Shown here piece after piece: positions 19,244 to 27,760 of a stretch of 37,900 bases of DNA. The stretch lies in the NCBI RefSeq assembly GCF_013033355.1, contig NZ_WQDY01000019.1, positions 1 to 37,900 on the forward strand, in the 5' to 3' direction. The notes under the pieces were generated by a model. The model saw nothing but the letters and a program-made list of their open reading frames with translations, did not search any database and was not told the origin of the DNA. The position numbers and the translations under genes are program-made. Origin of the DNA: Ruegeria lacuscaerulensis (GTDB taxonomy: Bacteria; Pseudomonadota; Alphaproteobacteria; Rhodobacterales; Rhodobacteraceae). Within the stretch, counting starts at the first letter, position 1; each line of letters starts with the position of its first letter.

Positions 19244-19271
19244 AATTTTCTGAATGTGATATTCGGAATAG

Positions 19272-20231
19272 ATGGGGGACAAAGAACTATACAAAAACTT
19301 GTCGGTTGAACGGACATTCACAACCACGTCTGACGTCGGGCAGTTGCAGGACGCCTCCGTCGGTTGGGATCAAGAGTACTACCAAATGACTGCTGGTCCT
19401 TTGGAGAGCAGTCTTGACTTACTTCAAGTTGGTCAAAAACAGATTGCTCGGGAGAAATGGAATCGAAAAATAGTGTACCGCGGCACAGGTATGCCCGGTT
19501 GTTTTTCGGCGGCGCTCGTTTTGAAACAAGCTGAACCCGCAGTTCTTTTTGGTGAAAAAATCAAAACAGGTTCGATTGTTGTTCAACCTCCCAGTCGAGA
19601 AGCCGAGCTAATTGGCAGTACAAACTGGGATGGGGTAAATCTGGCCGTTCCCTTTTCGGAAGCGCGGTCTCTGGCGCTTAATCTCACTGGGGATGACCTC
19701 GACTTTGACGACATACCTCCAGTCAGTAGTCTAACTCAGCAGGCGAGAAAAAGACTGGGACTCGCGGCTCAAGATTTGTTGCGCCGTTCGAAGCAAGCAA
19801 ATGAATTTGAGACCAAACACCTGCTTGACCAATTCACGAAGTTATTCTTGTGGGAATTGATTAGCTCGCAGGCTTCGAAATCTGCTTCTCTACAATCTTG
19901 CCGTTCCGCGGCAATTGTTAGTCGCGCTTGCGATATCGCATATTCGGACGATGTCTGCTCCGTGGGTCTGGTCGAGTTATGCAGCGAAATCGGTGTAAGC
20001 CTTCGGACTTTACACTACGCATTTCGAGATTGCATCGGTATATCCCCCGCAACCTGGTTGCGACGCATACGCCTTAACAAAGTCCACAAAACACTTAGTG
20101 CTTCCAGTGTTGGGGAAGTTCAAATCAAAGGTGTTGCGATTGAAAACGGTTTTTTTCATCAAGGTCATTTTGCTCAACAATACAAACGGGTGTTCGGATG
20201 TCTACCGGAAGAAACACTTGGCCGACACTAA
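19272..20231 (+). CDS. AraC-family transcriptional regulator
   Basis: This 319-residue DNA-binding protein has two parts. The C-terminal domain (about 225-319) holds both AraC helix-turn-helix motifs: LVELCSEIGVSLRTLHYAF, then the linker GISPATWLRRIRLNKVH, then VAIENGFFHQGHFAQQYKRV and FGCLPEE. The N-terminal 200 residues are a sensing or dimerisation region of the kind found in regulators with a non-cupin N-terminus. The ligand is unknown. The gene is divergent from the outer-membrane gene, which together with the RND pump is its most likely target. The ATG has only a weak GGA upstream. Confidence 0.88.
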   Translation: MGDKELYKNLSVERTFTTTSDVGQLQDASVGWDQEYYQMTAGPLESSLDLLQVGQKQIAREKWNRKIVYRGTGMPGCFSAALVLKQAEPAVLFGEKIKTGSIVVQPPSREAELIGSTNWDGVNLAVPFSEARSLALNLTGDDLDFDDIPPVSSLTQQARKRLGLAAQDLLRRSKQANEFETKHLLDQFTKLFLWELISSQASKSASLQSCRSAAIVSRACDIAYSDDVCSVGLVELCSEIGVSLRTLHYAFRDCIGISPATWLRRIRLNKVHKTLSASSVGEVQIKGVAIENGFFHQGHFAQQYKRVFGCLPEETLGRH

Positions 20232-20313
20232 CATGTTTCGTGGCGCAAAGCTCGCAGCCCAAGAATAGAGATCGGTGGCTCTAGCCGGCCGAAAGCGCGT
20301 CATGTACCCAAAT

Positions 20314-21489
20314 TCAGTTGGATATCGCCTCGTCAACGACAGCGATGGTACCACTGGCGGTAATAACCACGGCTTCAGCGCGACCTGAAACCTTAGCGCC
20401 TTTATCGCCTGCCAGTATTCTGTCCCCAATCAGGCGCACAACCTCGGGAGCGTCAGCAAACTTTGAATGGTGTACAGTGGTCGTGTCTTGCACCTGGGAC
20501 AGGTCAATCACGTTCAAACCAAGCTCGGAAATCAGTGTAGCATCTAGCTGTCCCACTCTCGGGTTTCTTGCAATCAAGCTTGAAACCGCAAGAGCTTGGT
20601 CATTTTCGGATGTCAGCACATAGAACCTCCGTTTGTCCTTGGGGATCGCTGATAACTGAGCAATGAATAAGTCTATGTCTATGTCGGGCGACGCAAGAAT
20701 AACACTTCTGAGTTTACCGCTGACATTGAAAAGCCCGCGATTTGCGATGCCGCGAGCGGCTTCCATGGCAACAAGGTTACCCATCGAGTGGGCTACGATA
20801 TCTATTGTTTCTACAGGACTGTCTTTGAGTAGCCCTGGAACCTCCTCAAGCTGATCCCGTGCAATGAGTGCACTGTTGATGTCGTAGACGTAGGCACCCA
20901 AACGAGCCTGAGAGGCCCAAGAATATAAGATGGGCACTCCGCTATACCCGGTGTCTTCCAGAAATTGAGCAAACCGCAACACTGCATCAGTCAGATTTGT
21001 GTTGTAGCCATGTATCCACAGCAGGGATGAACGTTTTCCCTTTGGCAAAGCCAAAACACTGTTCTCTACTGTGCCCACAAACTTGCTATCTTCGTCAAAT
21101 ATCTGCGGGTTCGTGATAACGAAATGCTTATCGGGATCTGGCGAGCTGCCTCTCGGCCTTTCGATATTGCCCGTCTTGTGGTTTGGCGGGATTACAACAT
21201 CTACAGCCGCAAAGTTAAGACGATTGGCGCGACGACCTGAAAAAAACTCAGTCGCCACCGTTGAGGGTTCGCGAACAGTAGCAATAAAGATCCTATGACC
21301 TCTTTCATCGATTTCTGCTTTGGATAAAGCTCTTGTTGGTTTGAGGCCGACTAAGTTCCTTTTGGAACTGCACCCAGTCGCGACAAAAACGCTCCCTGAA
21401 AATACGAAGTGCCGCCGCGACTGATCTATGGTCTTTTTGACGCTCAACTTCACAAACCCTTTTTCCACGAATATCGCCGTCAAAGGCAT
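20314..21489 (-). CDS. DUF900-type alpha/beta-hydrolase, probable lipoprotein
   Basis: The 391-residue frame carries an alpha/beta-hydrolase fold of the DUF900 kind. It shows the oxyanion strand WIHGYN (158-163), the SWASQARLGAYVYD block and the nucleophile elbow AHSMGN with Ser235. Substrates of this family are unknown; esterase or lipase activity is the usual guess. A lipobox VATGC puts a lipidated Cys at 40 after a hydrophobic run. That makes the leader long for the ATG at 21489, which has no ribosome site. A TTG at codon 15, preceded by AAAGGG, would give a more normal 26-residue leader and may be the real start. Confidence 0.75.
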   Translation of the reverse strand: MPLTAIFVEKGFVKLSVKKTIDQSRRHFVFSGSVFVATGCSSKRNLVGLKPTRALSKAEIDERGHRIFIATVREPSTVATEFFSGRRANRLNFAAVDVVIPPNHKTGNIERPRGSSPDPDKHFVITNPQIFDEDSKFVGTVENSVLALPKGKRSSLLWIHGYNTNLTDAVLRFAQFLEDTGYSGVPILYSWASQARLGAYVYDINSALIARDQLEEVPGLLKDSPVETIDIVAHSMGNLVAMEAARGIANRGLFNVSGKLRSVILASPDIDIDLFIAQLSAIPKDKRRFYVLTSENDQALAVSSLIARNPRVGQLDATLISELGLNVIDLSQVQDTTTVHHSKFADAPEVVRLIGDRILAGDKGAKVSGRAEAVVITASGTIAVVDEAISN

Positions 21490-21662
21490 CGTAGCCAGAG
21501 CACATTACACATAAGTGGAATATAAATATCGGACAAATAGGCGGGCCGCAATTTTCCCTGTATCTCAAGGCTTCCACCCGAAAGGCCGAAAAATCAATTC
21601 TGCTCTAGCAGCACCATTCAGTAACTGTCTCAAAGATAAAATGACTTATCCAAGACAAAGGG

Positions 21663-22661
21663 CTAAGGAACCGGAACATCTTTGCGGATTGCTGCCGAGT
21701 AACCCTCGTCTAGTCCGTTTGCTAGTGCGTTAGCTGTGATATCTCCAAGACTATACAACTGCTGAATATCAATCTCAGTATTGGTCAGTCCTTGCTCGTA
21801 CAGGTAGTCAGGAAAATAGCCATTAATTACAACGCGATAGTCGACAGGAACGCTAATGCCAACATGTCGTGCGATTAAAATTGCTGATCGGGAGCAATTG
21901 GTGAAAACTGAGTTGAACCAGCGGGGTCGCTCGGCGATTTCATTTGCAGCTTCTACATAGGCGCTGATCAGTTTGATACGCTCTTCTAATTCACCACGCA
22001 GCCTGAACAGATGTACTTTCTCTTTTCGAACATTAGAGCGAAGCCCGACGACATCACGCTCCTCCGCCGCTATCATTACAATAGGATGCGCTTTGAAAAA
22101 GTCGGCCACGGGAGAAAAAGACTCTCCGACCTGTCGGCGTACTTCGATCGACCACGTCAAATACCTGCCATCAGAAAAGCCGAAGCTTAGCATAAGGTGC
22201 GCCATTTCTGGCCCACCCCAATACGACATGAAGAGGTCCACACTTTCAATTTGAGACAGATCGTATTCTCTAGTAATCCACTTCTCTTCGAAAGTATCAG
22301 CCGACTGCCATTCAAATGCACGAACGTCATTCAGAGTTAGTGTGTTGCCGCTTATTTCACCTGTGACTGTCCGTACAACATCAGGCGACCAATTTCCGTC
22401 CGAAGGTGGGGTTAGTGAGTTCCACCATATTAGTATTGCTGCGAGATATACTGCGAATCCAGACAACCATCGCCATCTACTTCTTCGAAAAATTGAAACT
22501 AGCGTTCCGAGGCCAACGACGATAAAGGAAACGATCGCAATTAACCGGATCAATTCTGGGACTGAAAATTTGAACCATAGGGCCAAAGTGCCCCATACTG
22601 TTGAGTAAGCGACAACTAGAAACAATAAAGGAAAGCAAAGAGCATTCAGCACTGTGCGCAT
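21663..22661 (-). CDS. DUF4105 (Lnb N-terminal periplasmic-type) membrane protein
   Basis: The N-terminal part has about three membrane helices (first about 100 residues). A soluble domain follows with the DUF4105 pattern: SYWGGPEMAHLMLSFGFSDG, WSIEVRRQVGESF, and a late NCSRSAILIARH segment with conserved Asn-Cys. The domain is related to cysteine-peptidase-like folds, and its role here is unknown. The open frame starts at an ATG at 22676. The second ATG (22661) is preceded by GGTGGGA at suitable spacing, so I prefer it (332 residues). It follows the same strand as the DUF900 gene, 173 bases apart. Confidence 0.75.
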   Translation of the reverse strand: MRTVLNALCFPLLFLVVAYSTVWGTLALWFKFSVPELIRLIAIVSFIVVGLGTLVSIFRRSRWRWLSGFAVYLAAILIWWNSLTPPSDGNWSPDVVRTVTGEISGNTLTLNDVRAFEWQSADTFEEKWITREYDLSQIESVDLFMSYWGGPEMAHLMLSFGFSDGRYLTWSIEVRRQVGESFSPVADFFKAHPIVMIAAEERDVVGLRSNVRKEKVHLFRLRGELEERIKLISAYVEAANEIAERPRWFNSVFTNCSRSAILIARHVGISVPVDYRVVINGYFPDYLYEQGLTNTEIDIQQLYSLGDITANALANGLDEGYSAAIRKDVPVP

Positions 22662-22676
22662 AGCGTATCCCACCAT

Positions 22677-22933
22677 TCAATTGAGCCTTAAACAACCGTA
22701 AAAACGGCTAGAGTCGACTAGCGAGACCAAAAACCAAGGTGAGCATCAGAAAAAGGACCTGTGCCTCATACCTCTGGGTCAGTTCGTTCGAACGGCAGAC
22801 TGTCGTCAGCACCGCGCCTGTAAGAGCCGACCGCATTAAAGTGATTTCTCGCTGGACGTTATCAAACATCCGTTTAGTTGTTTTTTAGTTTCATATTTCG
22901 CCGCTTAGCGCAAATTGGCCCGTACTTGTCATA
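22677..22933. other. Non-coding junction to the mobile region
   Basis: No gene seen. The sequence shows no relation to the left flank of the other 230 bp repeat copy, so homology between the two loci begins sharply at 22934. Confidence 0.5.
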
Positions 22934-23163
22934 AGACAATATCCGGCCCCCGCTCCTTCCCCCCGGTCTTGCGGGAGAAGGCCCTTCGCTTTCAGGTTCG
23001 TATCTGCGCGATGCCTTTTATCGGAGGCCAGCCGCTTCCCCGCAGGCTTCTCACCTGCCCCGCTCTGACCGCGCACGGTCTCGGCGATCCCCGGTTCGAC
23101 GAGCGTCTGAAGACGACCGTCGACCGGTGGGTTCCGTAGTCGCGTTTCTGCACCGGGCCAGAA
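22934..23163. repeat. 230 bp repeat, copy 2
   Basis: It aligns with 5671-5900 base for base over 230 positions with no gap and about 15 mismatches. Its right end is GGGCCAGAA (23155-23163), and homology to the first locus stops exactly here. The first locus continues with a terminator segment that is found again only at 29316. Everything between is therefore inserted DNA (element A). Confidence 0.85.
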
Positions 23164-23632
23164 GGAGCCGCGTCGGTGCGGGATGGGGTAGTCCCCGAAC
23201 CATAGTTCACAATTGGAGGCCGGTCGTGAACGTACCGTGGTCACCGCTTTTTTTGATCGTTCACCAGGGAAAGCAGCAAGAATAAACCGGGCGCAACGGA
23301 GACGGGGAGACCCATCCCAACCCGGAAAGTCGGATTTTACGCTCTTGCTGACTAAGTGTATTGATCTCTATTTTTTGGGGATCCCCCTGTTTCGCGCGGC
23401 CGCAAGTTGTACAAGTCGTAGCTGGTGTGACGCGCGACAGCCCTCCAATATCGAAGGCCGCTCGACACAGAACCTAGCCAAATTGTTCTCTTCCTGTTCT
23501 TTTGTTGATGTGCAACCTTGGAAGGGGTCGCCGTGTCTCAATCAGCGCTTTCTGAGCAATCAGTACCGCCTTGTTGCACGTAAGCTTTTGGACGCACGAC
23601 CAGACCCTAGAGTGTGCCAAACGGAGAATAAA

Positions 23633-24466
23633 ATGAGCGCTAACGCGGACAGCGGTCTGAAGGACAACCGAGACGTTGCACATACTGAAGTTGACTATTC
23701 CGTCTATCCGCACATGGATGGGATCAAGTGCTCGATGTCATGGAAGCTCGGCAGTTATGGCGAACGCGGTGCTCTATCTGATGACATGATCGGGAGCTTG
23801 GCTGAACGGTTTGGCCTGCCAACTAAGCTCGTACGCGAACTCTCTGTACTTCTTGGGAACTGCCTCAATAACGACGACGACATCGCAATCAACCTGACTG
23901 AGGTCCGTCGCTCGCAAGCGATTGTACGAGGTCAAAAGCACCTCAAGACACTCCTGCGGGAAGCCACGCGGGGCACAATTACTACACAAGAACTCCGGAA
24001 CGCATTGGGCTCGCTTTCGACTTATTTCGTATCGACGCCAGAAGATGCAGACCTACTTCCGCAGCTCCTCAAAAAGCTTGAGACCGCAACGACACTTACT
24101 CAGGATGTCATCGATGACATTCGACGCATCCATGGGACACCTGGTGCGGTTGCGGAGATGTCGCCGCGAGACAAGCGGTTCTCGCGCGACAAACGCCGTC
24201 AGTACATCGTCGAGAGTTGCTGCCATATCTGGAAAGATTCCGGTCGCCCTCTGACCTACACGACATACTCAGACGGTCGTCCAGGAGGACAACGGCAAGG
24301 TCCACTCATCAACTTTATCCAGGCTGTCGTGAAGATGATCACCGAGCCGGGGCAAATCCTGAGCGGTGAGACGATCCGCGTGGACATTGACGGTTTTCGC
24401 GACAAGCTTGAGCGCGAAGAGCAAGAGCGTTGGGCGCCGCCGGAATTGGGCAATCAATACACTTAG
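23633..24466 (+). CDS. Unknown protein of element A
   Basis: This 277-residue product is not recognised. It is mostly helical by appearance. A conserved-looking stretch sits near residues 180-245, with RDKRRQYIVESCCHIW and GPLINFIQAVVKMI. I saw no catalytic motif, membrane segment or signal peptide. The frame is open back to a TTG at 23213, but that part has poor protein character. The ATG at 23633 has GGAG about 8 bases upstream, so I start there. It stands first in the element, on the same strand as the recombinase genes. It may be cargo or an accessory factor. Confidence 0.6.
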   Translation: MSANADSGLKDNRDVAHTEVDYSVYPHMDGIKCSMSWKLGSYGERGALSDDMIGSLAERFGLPTKLVRELSVLLGNCLNNDDDIAINLTEVRRSQAIVRGQKHLKTLLREATRGTITTQELRNALGSLSTYFVSTPEDADLLPQLLKKLETATTLTQDVIDDIRRIHGTPGAVAEMSPRDKRFSRDKRRQYIVESCCHIWKDSGRPLTYTTYSDGRPGGQRQGPLINFIQAVVKMITEPGQILSGETIRVDIDGFRDKLEREEQERWAPPELGNQYT

Positions 24467-24498
24467 AATGAGCAAGCCCGCGTTGTCATGGTCATGGC

Positions 24499-24711
24499 AT
24501 GACACGCGTTCCTGCCACACCCCCTTCTGACGACTACGCGCGCAAGCAGGTTGAGACAGCGATTGACCAGTTGGTCCGATTGCTGGCTGCCCAGGCAGTA
24601 CGGGAACTAGGCCGGGACGCCTCTGACCAAAAGGAGGCGCATCAGTATGCCACAGATCAATGCGAAGAAGAGCCCACCCCGCAAGCTTCTGACGGTGAAA
24701 GACGTCGCTGA
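24499..24711 (+). CDS. Possible small protein before the HTH gene
   Basis: A 70-codon frame with a plausible amphipathic helix (KQVETAIDQLVRLLAAQAVR, residues 16-35) overlaps the start of the next gene by 65 bases. No ribosome site precedes its ATG, but a TGTCATG/CATGACA dyad (24484-24504) lies over the start. It may be real and translationally linked to the HTH gene, or chance. Confidence 0.3.
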   Translation: MTRVPATPPSDDYARKQVETAIDQLVRLLAAQAVRELGRDASDQKEAHQYATDQCEEEPTPQASDGERRR

Positions 24712-24853
24712 ACTGGACAATTGCTCGGAGAAGACGGTGCGCCGTGCGATTGCGGCTGGCCTGCTTGAGGTTATTCGGGTCGGCCCTGGCGGACGCCTCA
24801 TCCGCATTGATCCGGCAGCTCATGCCGCCTACCGGCAGGCACAGTGCTGGTAG
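24647..24853 (+). CDS. Small HTH protein, excisionase-like (HTH_17)
   Basis: The 68-residue product has a winged-helix/MerR-like DNA-binding pattern: LLTVKDVAELDNCSEKTVRRA followed by the wing GLLEVIRVGPGGRLIRI. AAGGAGG lies 10 bases upstream of the ATG. Proteins of this size and type in integrated elements act as recombination directionality factors or regulators. It lies just upstream of the palindromic region and the recombinase operon, so it probably controls one or both. Confidence 0.75.
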   Translation: MPQINAKKSPPRKLLTVKDVAELDNCSEKTVRRAIAAGLLEVIRVGPGGRLIRIDPAAHAAYRQAQCW

Positions 24854-24865
24854 GTAATCGCGATC

Positions 24866-24899
24866 ATTAATGTACATTAATGTCAATGGGTTATGACAT
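24866..24899. promoter_or_regulatory. Overlapping palindromes upstream of the recombinase operon
   Basis: ATTAATGTACATTAAT (24866-24881) is a perfect 16 bp palindrome. Overlapping it, ATGTCA (24880-24885) and TGACAT (24894-24899) form a second dyad. The AT-rich block stands out in a GC-rich element and lies 120-155 bases before the first recombinase start. It is likely an operator for the HTH protein or part of a recombination site. Confidence 0.5.
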
Positions 24900-25019
24900 T
24901 TTCGGGAAGAGGGCCTGCCCGTAAGTTTCTAACTTTCTGTGCTACGCTTTTCCCGAATCAGACCCCCTGTCCACACCCGTCCGCCCGAGACCTGACATGT
25001 CCAAAGGACCGCAAACCCG

Positions 25020-26717
25020 ATGACTAGCCAGAGCCCCGTTCCATTGACATTGGCCTTCGTCAAAGCCGACACACCGATGTTCGCCGAGCTCATCGACCAA
25101 CTGCACTCCGACAGCTCTCTGTCGGACGGACGCCGTCGCGACATGATCTCCGGTCTGCGCCGCGTGGCCAAAGCCCTTGGGCTGCCGCCAGAGGATGTGC
25201 CCTGCGACAGTCGCTGGTTGCAGCCCCGTCTGTCCAAAGTCACACCGGCAGCACTCGGTCTTACACCGAAGAGTTGGCAAAACGCGGTGAGTGATGCGCG
25301 TGCCGCCCTCGCGCATTTCGGGCTGGTGGAACACCGCTTCAACCGGATCGATGATCTGTCTCCCGATTGGCACGCGCTCTGGACAGCTGTACTAGCGTCC
25401 GGGGACAAGACATTGCAACCCGCGCTCTGCCGCTTCGTACACTTTCTAAACCGGCAGGGCGTCAAACCTGCCACTGTGTGTGAAGAGCATGCTCAAGCCT
25501 ATCGCGTAGCCCTTGAGCACAACGAGATCAGCAAATCTCCTGATGTTGCACATCGTGCCGCTGTCAACGGCTGGAACCTGGCGGCTCGACGTATTTCACA
25601 ATGGCCCAACGTCACTTTGCCTCTGGAATCGCGTCGGAAGGTCATCACTTTTCCGGTGACTGATTTTCCGGCGCCATTCCAAACTGATCTTGCAAAGCTG
25701 ATGCATCGTCTGTCCAATCCAGACCTGCTGGCAGATGACGGACAGAACAGAGCACTACGACCCGCGACCCTGTCCCAATACCAAAGGCAGTTGGTTCGGT
25801 TCGCCTCCGAACTCATTCACTCTGGTATCCCGATCGCGGAGATTGGCGGATTGGACGTCCTGATTAATCCGGCAATGGCTGAACGGGGTTTGCGCCAGAT
25901 GTTATCGCGCACCAACAACCAGACCACAAAGATGATCAGCGAGATTGCCGCGTTACTCCGCAATCTGGCCCGGTTACTCAATGCACCCGAAGGCACCCGG
26001 GAATTACTGGCTGGGCTTGCAGCGCGTCTGGCGGTCAAACCCCAGAATGGCATGACCCAAAAGAACCGAAGCAGACTTCGAATGTTGCAAGAGGACCGGC
26101 ATCAGCAGCGCCTGCTACTCCTGCCCGAACGGATTTTCGCGCGACCACGCGGCACCTCCAAGCCGTACGGATGGGCTCTGGCGCGCGAAGATGCGCTCGC
26201 AATCGCCATCCTGCTGGTCTGCCCCGTCCGTGTGAAGAATCTGGCTGGCATCCACATTGAACGCCACCTGCACCGCCCTGGTGATGGCCGAGCCTACCTG
26301 GTTCTGGAAGACGGTGAGACCAAAAATGAACGACCTGTCGAGTTCGAGATTCCGCGTGATGTATTGCGCATGATCGACAGCCATCTCAAATCTCGTTGCC
26401 CGGAACTCTGCCCCGCTGGAACGCCTTGGCTGTTTCCCCGCAGGGATGGTCAACATTCTGTTGATCCCGGCGTTCTGTCTGGGCGCATCTCCAAACGGAT
26501 CCGGAAAGAAACGGGGTTGGAGATGAACGCCCACCTGTTTCGGCATTTCGCGGTGATGAACTGGCTCGACGCCAATCCCGGCGGCTACGAGGTTGCGCGT
26601 CGGTTGCTCGGACATTCGGAGGTCAGCCACACCATCAACATGTATTCCGGTCTTGAGGCACGTTCGGCAACCCGCGCCTTTGCTGACCTGATAGACGCCA
26701 AGAAAGGGCGTCGCTGA
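25020..26717 (+). CDS. Tyrosine recombinase 1 of element A
   Basis: This 565-residue site-specific recombinase cuts and rejoins DNA through a phosphotyrosine. The N-terminal 340 residues are a long DNA-binding region with core-binding character. The catalytic domain shows Arg404 (CPVRVKNLAG), H505-LF-R508 (HLFRH), His532 (LLGHSEVSHT) and Tyr542 (INMYSG). All key residues are present. AAAGGA lies upstream of the ATG at somewhat long spacing. The stop overlaps the next start (TGATG at 26715-26719), so the next recombinase is translationally coupled. It is longer than usual integrases because of the N-terminal part. Confidence 0.9.
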   Translation: MTSQSPVPLTLAFVKADTPMFAELIDQLHSDSSLSDGRRRDMISGLRRVAKALGLPPEDVPCDSRWLQPRLSKVTPAALGLTPKSWQNAVSDARAALAHFGLVEHRFNRIDDLSPDWHALWTAVLASGDKTLQPALCRFVHFLNRQGVKPATVCEEHAQAYRVALEHNEISKSPDVAHRAAVNGWNLAARRISQWPNVTLPLESRRKVITFPVTDFPAPFQTDLAKLMHRLSNPDLLADDGQNRALRPATLSQYQRQLVRFASELIHSGIPIAEIGGLDVLINPAMAERGLRQMLSRTNNQTTKMISEIAALLRNLARLLNAPEGTRELLAGLAARLAVKPQNGMTQKNRSRLRMLQEDRHQQRLLLLPERIFARPRGTSKPYGWALAREDALAIAILLVCPVRVKNLAGIHIERHLHRPGDGRAYLVLEDGETKNERPVEFEIPRDVLRMIDSHLKSRCPELCPAGTPWLFPRRDGQHSVDPGVLSGRISKRIRKETGLEMNAHLFRHFAVMNWLDANPGGYEVARRLLGHSEVSHTINMYSGLEARSATRAFADLIDAKKGRR

Positions 26718-27760
26718 TGAGCCTTGTTCTGCCGCTCGACGAATGGCCCGCGCAAGACCGGGATATGTGGCTCAGCCTTCAGGCGGTAGGTGGACCACTC
26801 GACGATTGCGGTGCCCTCGCTCATCTACGCGCAACCTCGTTAAAGACGTTAGAGTTGCGCTATGCCCGATGGTTGCAATGGCTGATTACCAGCGACGCGG
26901 AGGCGATCACACTGCCTCCGGCTCGACGCGGGACCCTGCCGCGCCTTTCCGCTTGGCTTCGGGACCTCTCACACACCCGGCCGATGACTCGGTTGGTGTT
27001 CATTGATGGCGTGTTGCGTATCCTCTCCGTGGCTGACCCGACGCAGGACTGGTCCGCTCAGCGGAAGTTAAAAGAGGGATTGAAGCGCGCCGCGGGTCGA
27101 GGTGATCGGGACCGTAAACTTGGGCGTGTGTTGTCCAGCGAAGTTCTATTCCGTGCAGGGCTGTCTCTGGCGACGGGTCATGCAGAAGCTGCGTCAACAC
27201 CGCTAAGCAGTATGATGTGCCTGCGGGATGGCACCATGATAGCGATGTTGGCCCTGATGCCGATGCGGCGACGCGCCTTCGCGGGCCTTCGGATTGGCAT
27301 ATCCCTGTATGTCGCAGCAGACACGATGACCGTCGCGCTCCCCGGGGATCTCACCAAATCAGGGCATCCCTGGGAAGCTGATGTTCCACCGAGCGTTGAA
27401 CCGCTCTTGCGCCGTTACATCAACGAAGCCCGTTCCTTTATTATGGAGCGTGGCCAACAGCATCACAATGTCCTGTGGGTTGGCCGGTCTGGTGCTCCTT
27501 TTAAGAAAGACGCGCTGAGCCCTCGGATCGCGGAGCAGACACTGAAGCTGACGGGTCGCCGTATTCCACCGCATTTCTTTCGGGATGCTGCCGCGACAAC
27601 CCTGGCCCGCTCTTCTCCGGAACATGCCAAGCTAATTCGACCAATTCTTGCGCATACGAGCTTCGGAACCGCCGAGCGCCACTACATCCACGCACAGACA
27701 ATTGAAGCGGGCCGCGACTACGCGGCTTTGATCAACCAGAAGAGAAAGGCCCGGCGATGA
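26717..27760 (+). CDS. Tyrosine recombinase 2 of element A
   Basis: The 347-residue product is a second, distinct tyrosine recombinase. Catalytic residues fit Arg184 (LMPMRRRAFAGL), H286-FF-R289 (PPHFFRD), His313 (ILAHTSFG) and Tyr323 (AERHYIHA). It overlaps the upstream recombinase stop by one base and the downstream serine recombinase start by four (ATGA). The three therefore form one tightly coupled operon. It is not a frameshifted copy of the first, because the length and sequence differ throughout. It probably acts with recombinase 1 on unlike half-sites. Confidence 0.88.
   Translation: MSLVLPLDEWPAQDRDMWLSLQAVGGPLDDCGALAHLRATSLKTLELRYARWLQWLITSDAEAITLPPARRGTLPRLSAWLRDLSHTRPMTRLVFIDGVLRILSVADPTQDWSAQRKLKEGLKRAAGRGDRDRKLGRVLSSEVLFRAGLSLATGHAEAASTPLSSMMCLRDGTMIAMLALMPMRRRAFAGLRIGISLYVAADTMTVALPGDLTKSGHPWEADVPPSVEPLLRRYINEARSFIMERGQQHHNVLWVGRSGAPFKKDALSPRIAEQTLKLTGRRIPPHFFRDAAATTLARSSPEHAKLIRPILAHTSFGTAERHYIHAQTIEAGRDYAALINQKRKARR

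Noticed and set aside
22891..23244. 117-codon minus-strand frame across the second 230 bp repeat
   Set aside because: Only the repeat part is shared with copy 1. No start signal and no known protein resemblance; better treated as a repeat with a possible RNA role.
23213..23632. N-terminal extension of the element A unknown protein
   Set aside because: The frame is open but begins at a TTG next to the junction, has unlikely composition, and the ATG at 23633 has a proper ribosome site.
25020..27760. Tyrosine recombinases 1 and 2 as one frameshifted gene
   Set aside because: Each has its own complete set of catalytic residues and a normal stop/start overlap.
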